Of a stretch of 56,118 nucleotides of DNA, positions 51,044 to 56,118 are shown one piece after another. The notes beneath the pieces are model-generated. The model made no database searches, had not been told where the DNA came from, and was given only the letters and a program-made list of their open reading frames with translations. Both the position numbers and the translations under genes were made by a program. The first letter of the stretch is position 1; every line of letters starts with the position of its first letter. Source of the DNA: Deltaproteobacteria bacterium (GTDB taxonomy: Bacteria > Myxococcota_A > UBA796 > UBA9615); NCBI GenBank assembly GCA_023954745.1, contig JAGSHC010000009.1:1-56118 (forward strand), read 5' to 3'.

Positions 51044-51949
51044 CTACCCGAGGTAGCGCACCCCGGTCATCTCCTCGGACGCCTCCCAGAGGGTGCGAGC
51101 GCGCTCGGGGTCCTGGCTCTTGGCGTTGCCCTGGACGACCTTCGCCGGCCCGGCCAGCTCCCCGATGCCCCGAGGACCGAAGTACTGATTGGCTTTCGCC
51201 TCGGGCCAGGAGGCTCCCATGAGGGTGGGCCAGGCGCCCTGGGCAGCGGTGTTGAAGAACGGGCGCATGACCGGCATCAGGAACTTCGCGGCCCCCAGGT
51301 AGCGGGCCAGCTCCGTGTCCGCGGCCCCGGGGTGCACGGTGACGGCGATGGGGTTTCCGCCCTTGCCCGAAAGCCGCGCGTTGAGTTCGAAGGAGAAGAG
51401 GAGGTTGGCGAGCTTGCTCGCGGCGTAGGCGCCGAGCTTGGAGTACTTCTTCTCCGAGTTCAGATCCTCGAAGTCGAGGTCCCCCATCTTGTGCCCGTTG
51501 CTGCTCGTGTTGACGATGCGCGAGCCGTCCGTCTTCTCGAGCAGGGGGAGTAGATGGCCCACCAGAGCGAAGTGCCCGAGGTGGTTGACGCCGAACTGGC
51601 TCTCGAAGCCGTCCTTCGTCTCGTGTCGCGGCGGCATCATCAGGCCCGCGTTGTTGATGAGCACGTCCAGGCGGGCCTCTTCGAGGACCTTCTCGGCGCC
51701 GGTCTTCACGGACGCGAGGTCTCCGAGGTCGATGTCCACGATCTCCAGCTGCGCGTCGGGGTGCTCCGCCTTGATGAGGGCGAGGGCGGCTTCTGCCTTC
51801 TCCCGGTTGCGGCAGCCGAGCAGGACCCGAGCGCCCTTGCCCGCGAGGACCTTGCTGGCCTCGAAGCCCAGTCCGGTGTTGGCGCCCGTCACGAAGACGG
51901 TCTTGCCAGTCTGGTCGGGCACGTCGGCGGCGGTGAATCCCTTGCTCAT
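51044..51949 (-). CDS. short-chain dehydrogenase/reductase, retinol-dehydrogenase-like
   Basis: 301 residues. FVTGANTGLGFEASKVLA binds NADP(H) (TGxxxGxG; GCRNREKAE favours NADP). DVLINNAGLMM, the catalytic Ser in VNTSSNGHKM and YAASKLAN (Tyr-x-x-x-Lys) complete the active site. The long C-terminal part and overall style match RDH/WW-oxidoreductase-type SDRs acting on lipophilic alcohols or aldehydes. The start ATG at 51949 overlaps the stop of the upstream cytochrome c gene by 4 bp, so the two are co-translated although their jobs are not obviously linked. Confidence 0.92.
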   Translation of the reverse strand: MSKGFTAADVPDQTGKTVFVTGANTGLGFEASKVLAGKGARVLLGCRNREKAEAALALIKAEHPDAQLEIVDIDLGDLASVKTGAEKVLEEARLDVLINNAGLMMPPRHETKDGFESQFGVNHLGHFALVGHLLPLLEKTDGSRIVNTSSNGHKMGDLDFEDLNSEKKYSKLGAYAASKLANLLFSFELNARLSGKGGNPIAVTVHPGAADTELARYLGAAKFLMPVMRPFFNTAAQGAWPTLMGASWPEAKANQYFGPRGIGELAGPAKVVQGNAKSQDPERARTLWEASEEMTGVRYLG

Positions 51950-53082
51950 TGCTCTGTCTCCTCGGGACAGGGGCCGCCAGCGTCGGCCCAGGTAGCGAAG
52001 CGCTGGACGAGCTCTTCGTGGGTGATGGGCGGGGCCGCGCGGCCCGAGTGCCATGACGTCTGGAGGAGGTGGTCCTCCTCGGCGTGGCGGGTCAAGTCGT
52101 TCAGACCGCGTCCGCCATTGACCGTGGGGTCCTTCAGCTGCGCACACAGCTGCGCGGGCGTGCGGTTCTCGAAGGCCATGGCCCGCGGGGGCATCGACCA
52201 GTTGGGGTCGGCCGGGGGCATCGGGGCGAGACCGTCTCCGGCGGGGAAGGCGGAGTGGCACTGGCGGCAGTGCGTGCCCCCCATCGGCGAGAACCGGGTG
52301 ATGCCCAGGACGTGCGGGATGCTGTCGTCCGTCTGGAGCGGCGCGTCGCCGTCGGGGTGGCAGTTCATGCAGCGCGGGTGGGTGGAGACCGCGTAGATGT
52401 CCGCGAACGCCTTCAGTCCCGAGTCCCTGCTCCCCTTGGGGGGCGGGCTGTCGAGGGGGGGCAGGGGAGGGCGCAGCGATGCGATGTGTCCTGCGATGCG
52501 GGCGACAGTGGCGTCGTCGACCTGGGCCATGGCGGCCATCAAGCGCGCGGCGGGGAGATCGTTGGCGCCGCCGCGCAGCCCCTCCTGGTACTTCCCGAGT
52601 TGGGTGACGAGGGTGTCCGTGGGCAGATGGAGGAGCGCTGGGCCCACTCCGGGGACGCCGGCGGCGTCGGCCCCGTGGCAGGCGCCGCATGGCTGGTACT
52701 CGAGCTCCGCTCCCTCAATGGGCTCGCCGGGGGGGAGTGGCTGGGGCGAGAGGGCAGCGACGTAGGGGGCCAGGGTGGCGATCACTCCGTCGGGCAGGCC
52801 CTTCGCGATGGCCACCATGGAGCGGGCGTCGACATCGTCGGGGTGGGATCCGCGGGTCCCGTCCCGGTACGCCTCGAGCTGGGACTGGATGTAGCCGGAG
52901 TCGAGGTCTCCGATGCGCGGTCCGTCCAGGGCCGGACGGCCTTCACCGTGGGCGCCGTGACACGACACACAGACGCCGTACTGCACCGCGGGGTCCAAGG
53001 GGTCTGGCGCGTCGGCGTGGGCAGCGGGCGCCGCCAGGAACAGACCGGCCGCGACGACGAGGAGGGAGAGGGCGGAGCGCAT
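51946..53082 (-). CDS. exported tetraheme cytochrome c
   Basis: 378 residues with signal peptide LLVVAAGLFLAAPAAHA. Four CxxCH heme sites: Cys38-His42, Cys132-His136, Cys238-His242 and Cys272-His276. The first two belong to small c4/c553-like modules (each followed by a G-P-x-I/L region and helices such as YIQSQLEAYRDGTRG and LVTQLGKYQEGLRGG). The second pair forms a separate diheme domain (HPRCMNCH, HCRQCH). c4-type proteins carry electrons in the periplasm to terminal oxidases. I chose the ATG at 53082 for its signal peptide; the frame is open further upstream but not protein-like. It overlaps the SDR gene downstream. Confidence 0.9.
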   Translation of the reverse strand: MRSALSLLVVAAGLFLAAPAAHADAPDPLDPAVQYGVCVSCHGAHGEGRPALDGPRIGDLDSGYIQSQLEAYRDGTRGSHPDDVDARSMVAIAKGLPDGVIATLAPYVAALSPQPLPPGEPIEGAELEYQPCGACHGADAAGVPGVGPALLHLPTDTLVTQLGKYQEGLRGGANDLPAARLMAAMAQVDDATVARIAGHIASLRPPLPPLDSPPPKGSRDSGLKAFADIYAVSTHPRCMNCHPDGDAPLQTDDSIPHVLGITRFSPMGGTHCRQCHSAFPAGDGLAPMPPADPNWSMPPRAMAFENRTPAQLCAQLKDPTVNGGRGLNDLTRHAEEDHLLQTSWHSGRAAPPITHEELVQRFATWADAGGPCPEETEQ

Positions 53083-53101
53083 GGGAGCGAGTTTAACGGT
53101 C

Positions 53102-53734
53102 CTACGTGCGCCCGAGGGCCCAGGAGGGCGTGGTCTTCTGGGGCCCGCCGAACCGGGGCAGGGGGATCCGCAACCACGCCGCCACTCCAAATGCATTGCT
53201 GAGGCCGGCGTCCGTCGAGAAGACGACCCCGCCACTGGCGGTGACCCCGAGCCACAGGGGACCGGCGTCGACCCCGCCATGCACCTCGAGCAGGAACGGC
53301 AGCTTTCCCTGCACGGGATGAGGCCCGCGGCCCATCCGCAGCACCGCCGGCATGGCGATACCCACCGAGAAGAGCAGGCCGCGCTTCGACAGGACGCCTC
53401 CCTGCACTGCTGCGGTGGCGGCCATCGCGATGGAGTGGTCGGCCAAGGTGGTGGAGACGCCTCCGGCGCCGAAGACCTCCAGCCCCCAGCCCTTGCGTCC
53501 GCGCGCCACCGTCTGGCGCCCGCCCAGGGACCCGCCCACCGTCCCCAGGGGGAGACGCAGCTCCATGGCCATCCCGAAGTTGGGGGTGAACCACACCCCC
53601 GCGGACTGCTGGGGCCACCCCGCGGCGACCACCACCTCGGCGGCGCTCCCCCCCGGCAAGCGGAGGGCGACGGGGTCTGCCCCAGCAAGCGAGGGAGGGA
53701 GGAGGAGGGCGAGGAGGAGGAGTCGGACCCTCAT
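53102..53734 (-). CDS. exported beta-barrel-like protein
   Basis: 210 residues. Signal peptide [19 protein letters not shown], then alternating hydrophobic/glycine-rich strands (GVWFTPNFGMAMELRLPLGTVGG, GLEVFGAGGVSTTLADHS, PLWLGVTASGGVVFSTDAG) like a small outer-membrane barrel of about eight strands. Family not recognised. The ATG overlaps the stop of the hydrolase lipoprotein gene (ATGA). It ends 19 bp upstream of the cytochrome c start on the same strand, so all four minus-strand genes from 54642 to 51044 could be one operon. Confidence 0.72.
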   Translation of the reverse strand: MRVRLLLLALLLPPSLAGADPVALRLPGGSAAEVVVAAGWPQQSAGVWFTPNFGMAMELRLPLGTVGGSLGGRQTVARGRKGWGLEVFGAGGVSTTLADHSIAMAATAAVQGGVLSKRGLLFSVGIAMPAVLRMGRGPHPVQGKLPFLLEVHGGVDAGPLWLGVTASGGVVFSTDAGLSNAFGVAAWLRIPLPRFGGPQKTTPSWALGRT

Positions 53735-54642
53735 TGGACCTCCACTCCCGCGAGGTCGAGGGTGTCGAGGGCGTCGGGGCGGTCCCCGACCGTGGCGTCC
53801 AGCCAGGCGCGAACGACGTCGAGGGCATCTCCCCGGGTCTCCGACTGGGCGCGGGTCGGCGTTCCCTCGAGACTGCGCTGGCTCTCGGTCGTCTGATCGA
53901 GCCAGTCGTAGTAGGTCATTCCGTCGACGACGGCGAGGGTGCTCGGCTCGGGCATGCCGGCCCAGGCCGAGCTCACCGCGCTGGCGGTGACGATGCCGTC
54001 TTCGGCGCCCACGAGGAAGACGGACCGCCGGTCGGTGCCGGCCTCGTAGACGACGCGCCGCTCCGGCAGGGCGGCGATGGCCGCGGTCGTGCAATAGAGG
54101 CCTGGGCGGGAGAGCCAACGGTTCAGGGCCACCGTGCCGCCGGTGCCATGGCCGACGATGGCGCCGGGGGCGTCGGGGGCGAGGGCATCCGCCAGGAGGT
54201 CGTCGGGGTCGACGGCGCGCCCCCGCACCGCGTCGAGAGCGAGGTCGGCGTTGGCGTACTGCCCGCTCACGAGGTCGAAGTCGGCTCGCGGAACGACCAC
54301 CACGTGGCCTACGGACGCCATCCAGACGGCGAGCCAGTGGAGTTGGGACGGGGTCGCGAAGGAGGGGGGCAGCAGGACCACGTGGGGGAACGGGCCCTCA
54401 TCGACGCTCAGGTCGTCTTCCGCGGGCCAGAAGACCTCGTACCGCAAGGCGTCGTCGGCGTGCACCGTGGTGAGGGCTGCTTCCCGGGCGACTCCGAAGG
54501 GGCCGTGTTCGCCGCCGACTCCAGAGCGATCGGGGTCGTGCTCGAGGACGAGGCGGGCGGGCGATGGGTAGGCGCAGCCGCCGAGGAAGGCGAGCAGGGC
54601 GAGCAGGGCGGCGGCGCAGTACCCTCGGCGAACCATGGACAT
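53731..54642 (-). CDS. alpha/beta-hydrolase-like lipoprotein
   Basis: 303 residues from ATG 54642, or 301 from ATG 54636; both have purine-rich upstream sequence (GAGGTG and AAAGGGG). Lipobox LAFLGGC (Cys23). Then an alpha/beta-hydrolase layout: [37 protein letters not shown], and a nucleophile-elbow-like [14 protein letters not shown]. In the last the usual G-x-S-x-G Ser is replaced (G-H-G-T-G), so classical esterase activity is doubtful. Its 5' end overlaps the start of the divergent VOC gene, so its promoter must lie inside that gene. Confidence 0.8.
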   Translation of the reverse strand: MSMVRRGYCAAALLALLAFLGGCAYPSPARLVLEHDPDRSGVGGEHGPFGVAREAALTTVHADDALRYEVFWPAEDDLSVDEGPFPHVVLLPPSFATPSQLHWLAVWMASVGHVVVVPRADFDLVSGQYANADLALDAVRGRAVDPDDLLADALAPDAPGAIVGHGTGGTVALNRWLSRPGLYCTTAAIAALPERRVVYEAGTDRRSVFLVGAEDGIVTASAVSSAWAGMPEPSTLAVVDGMTYYDWLDQTTESQRSLEGTPTRAQSETRGDALDVVRAWLDATVGDRPDALDTLDLAGVEVQ

Positions 54643-55051
54643 CCCCTTTCACCTCGCCTTTCCCGTGCTCGATCTCCCTGCCACGCGCGCCTTCTACGAG
54701 GGTCTGCTCGGCTGCCGCGTGGGGCGCACAGACACACGGTGGATCGACTTCGACTTCTTTGGCCACCAGGTCTCGGCACACCTCGTGGAGGCGATGCCCG
54801 TCATCTCTACTCACGGCGTCGACGGCGATTCGGTTCCGGCTCATCACTGGGGAGCGGTGCTGCCTTGGGAGCAGTGGCACGAACTGGCCGCCACACTGCG
54901 CGAGGCAGGCGTCGCCTTCGTGATCGAGCCCCGCATCCGCTTCGAGGGACAGCCCGGGGAGCAGGCGACGATGTTCATCCGCGACCCCAGTGGCAACGCG
55001 CTGGAGTTCAAGTCCGTGAAGGACCCGAGCCGGTTGTTCGCGACGGAGTAG
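54635..55051 (+). CDS. VOC-family (glyoxalase/bleomycin resistance/dioxygenase) protein
   Basis: 138 residues. The N-terminus [26 protein letters not shown] and the following [21 protein letters not shown] show the VOC beta-alpha-beta-beta-beta module with a metal His. The second module carries FIEP-like [32 protein letters not shown] with the C-terminal Glu ligand. Enzymatic role unknown (dioxygenase or isomerase type). The family begins exactly here, so the ATG at 54635 is needed even though no ribosome binding site precedes it. Its start codon overlaps the divergent hydrolase start. Confidence 0.9.
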   Translation: MDIPFHLAFPVLDLPATRAFYEGLLGCRVGRTDTRWIDFDFFGHQVSAHLVEAMPVISTHGVDGDSVPAHHWGAVLPWEQWHELAATLREAGVAFVIEPRIRFEGQPGEQATMFIRDPSGNALEFKSVKDPSRLFATE

Positions 55052-55068
55052 GGGAGCGGACGCGCCGT

Positions 55069-56118
55069 CTAGTCGCGCATCACGAGCTTGATCATGACCT
55101 TGACTGTGGCTGGTACCGGGTTTCCCTCCGCGTCAGCCGCCGGATGGAAGCGCCACTTCATCAAGGCTGGGAGGGCATCCGCCTCGTAGCCCTCGGGACA
55201 CTGAGGCCCATCCACCGTGACCCCCGTGGGTACCCCGAGGTCGTCGAGCGTGAAGGTCGCGCTGCACCTGCCGTCGACGCCCGCGGCGGGAGGGCTCACA
55301 CGGCGCGTGACCTTGGGCGGTGTGAACCCGGGCCCCGTCCCTGTGGGCTCGACCCGCTCTCCCCCGATCACGCCGCCGACCACACCTCCCTCGACGCGCT
55401 CCATGAGTTCGTCGATCTCCTCCCGCGGCTCTACTGTGAGCGTGCTCACCTTGATGGTCGCGCTGTCGAGCAGGGCGAACTCGTCGATGGAGTTCAGCAC
55501 CATCTCGGCTCGGTTCAAGCTGCCGTCGGGGACCACGCTCACCACCGCCTGGGGCGCCTTCATCCACAAGCCAGTCGTGGGCGTCTCGTCGTCCCACCAC
55601 GCCGCACCGGTGGGCTTGCCCAGCGCTGCCCGCCTCAGCTCCTCGAACACCGTCGCGTCGCTGGTGAAGACGAGGCCTCCGTCGACGAGCACGACGCGCG
55701 GCAGCATCGTGAACACGCCCTTGAGATGCACCGAGACGTCATCGGCCTCGCCCGCGTCCTCGTCCTTCTTCACCTTGGCGGCGATGCCGGTGAGCGCCTT
55801 CTTCGGAGCGTCCATGGGGCAAAACAAGGCCATTCCGCCCTGGGCCACGGCGAGGGTGACGCCGGGCGCCCACTGGGGGCAGTGGCTGAGCACCATGCGC
55901 ATCATCCCGTTGGGGGCGAGGGCTCCCTCGCTCTTCTTCGGCTTCGGGATGGGGTTCGTCGCCATCATGAAGCGCTGGACGGCGTCGGGGGTCCAGGTGG
56001 TCCGGGGAGCCACGTGTTTCGCCTCGACCGGAGGGCGCAGCGAGGCCGCGCTGATGCTCAGGCCTTCGGCGAGGGCCTCGGCTCCGAGCCAGGCCCGCAC
56101 GGTGTGGTCCGTCGAGCC
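55069..56118 (-). CDS. TonB C-terminal-domain protein with long N-terminal region (5' end outside window)
   Basis: Open from the right window edge to a TAG at 55069, about 349 residues visible; the 5' end is missing, since the frame continues through 56118. The last 90 residues look like a TonB C-terminal domain: PPKVTRRVSPP, CSATFTLDDLGVPTGVTVDGPQCPEGYEADAL, LMKWRFHPAADAEGNPV. They are preceded by the Gly/Val linker GGVVGGVIGG common in delta-type TonB-like proteins. The upstream 220 residues contain a hydrophilic, Met- and Val-rich domain (VAQGGMALFCPMDAPKKAL, VFTMLPRVVLVDGGLVF) I do not recognise. No membrane helix is visible in the part present. It may be a periplasmic or surface protein, not a true energy transducer. 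Confidence 0.78.
   Translation of the reverse strand, partial: GSTDHTVRAWLGAEALAEGLSISAASLRPPVEAKHVAPRTTWTPDAVQRFMMATNPIPKPKKSEGALAPNGMMRMVLSHCPQWAPGVTLAVAQGGMALFCPMDAPKKALTGIAAKVKKDEDAGEADDVSVHLKGVFTMLPRVVLVDGGLVFTSDATVFEELRRAALGKPTGAAWWDDETPTTGLWMKAPQAVVSVVPDGSLNRAEMVLNSIDEFALLDSATIKVSTLTVEPREEIDELMERVEGGVVGGVIGGERVEPTGTGPGFTPPKVTRRVSPPAAGVDGRCSATFTLDDLGVPTGVTVDGPQCPEGYEADALPALMKWRFHPAADAEGNPVPATVKVMIKLVMRD

Overview
The window is about 56 kb of very GC-rich, densely coding DNA. I see no rRNA, tRNA, insertion sequence, phage gene or CRISPR array. Aspartate-rich and FG-GAP-type surface lipoproteins, a soluble-adenylyl-cyclase-like regulator, Fis-type sigma-54 activation and many secreted lipoproteins suggest a Myxococcota or other deltaproteobacterial-type chromosome. 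That placement is inference from gene content, not a database result.

Layout. (1) 1-8348: a 73-bp tandem repeat, two exported acidic proteins, a beta-ureidopropionase-like amidohydrolase, an MBL-fold-like protein, an alpha-oxoamine synthase and a large ImpA/M60-like metalloprotease. (2) 8445-20223: a compact cluster with two small basic proteins, a squalene-epoxidase/UbiH-like flavoprotein, an extended SDR, a UbiB/ADCK kinase, two small polytopic proteins resembling the Pyr4/PaxB membrane terpene cyclases, a cytochrome P450, and a 1387-residue protein with two class III cyclase domains, an ATPase and a helical tail. The pairing of epoxidase, membrane cyclase and P450 recalls fungal meroterpenoid pathways, and is the best candidate here for an undescribed biosynthetic system. 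No prenyltransferase, PKS or NRPS lies in the window. (3) 20373-30544: a bestrophin, a tripartite RND efflux pump, a lipoprotein and PEP carboxylase.

(4) 30648-46980: mscL, then a sulfur-metabolism region. A SulP transporter (31249) and a thioredoxin-like protein precede two small exported proteins and a sensorless sigma-54 activator. A tightly overlapping run of about ten genes (35445-46980) follows: universal stress protein, ETHE1-type persulfide dioxygenase fused to rhodanese, a split YeeE/YedE pair, a fused FeS/NrfD subunit, a molybdopterin oxidoreductase, a TorD-like chaperone, a second SulP, an MFS carrier and a LysR regulator. The first SulP gene and the stress-protein gene each start 14-15 bp after a near-identical sigma-54-like element (TGGCACG-N4-GTGC, with GG-N10-GC spacing). 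The inferred route is persulfide to sulfite (dioxygenase), sulfite to sulfate with electrons to quinone (Mo/FeS/NrfD), and sulfate movement through SulP.

(5) 47004-56118: DoxX and pirin genes (probably the LysR target), a 350-bp intergenic region with palindromes, a seven-bladed FG-GAP lipoprotein with three N-terminal helical repeats, a strong terminator, a tetraheme cytochrome c with an overlapping SDR, a beta-barrel-like protein and an alpha/beta-hydrolase lipoprotein. The hydrolase gene's start overlaps that of a divergent VOC-family gene. Last is a TonB-C-terminal-domain protein cut by the window edge.
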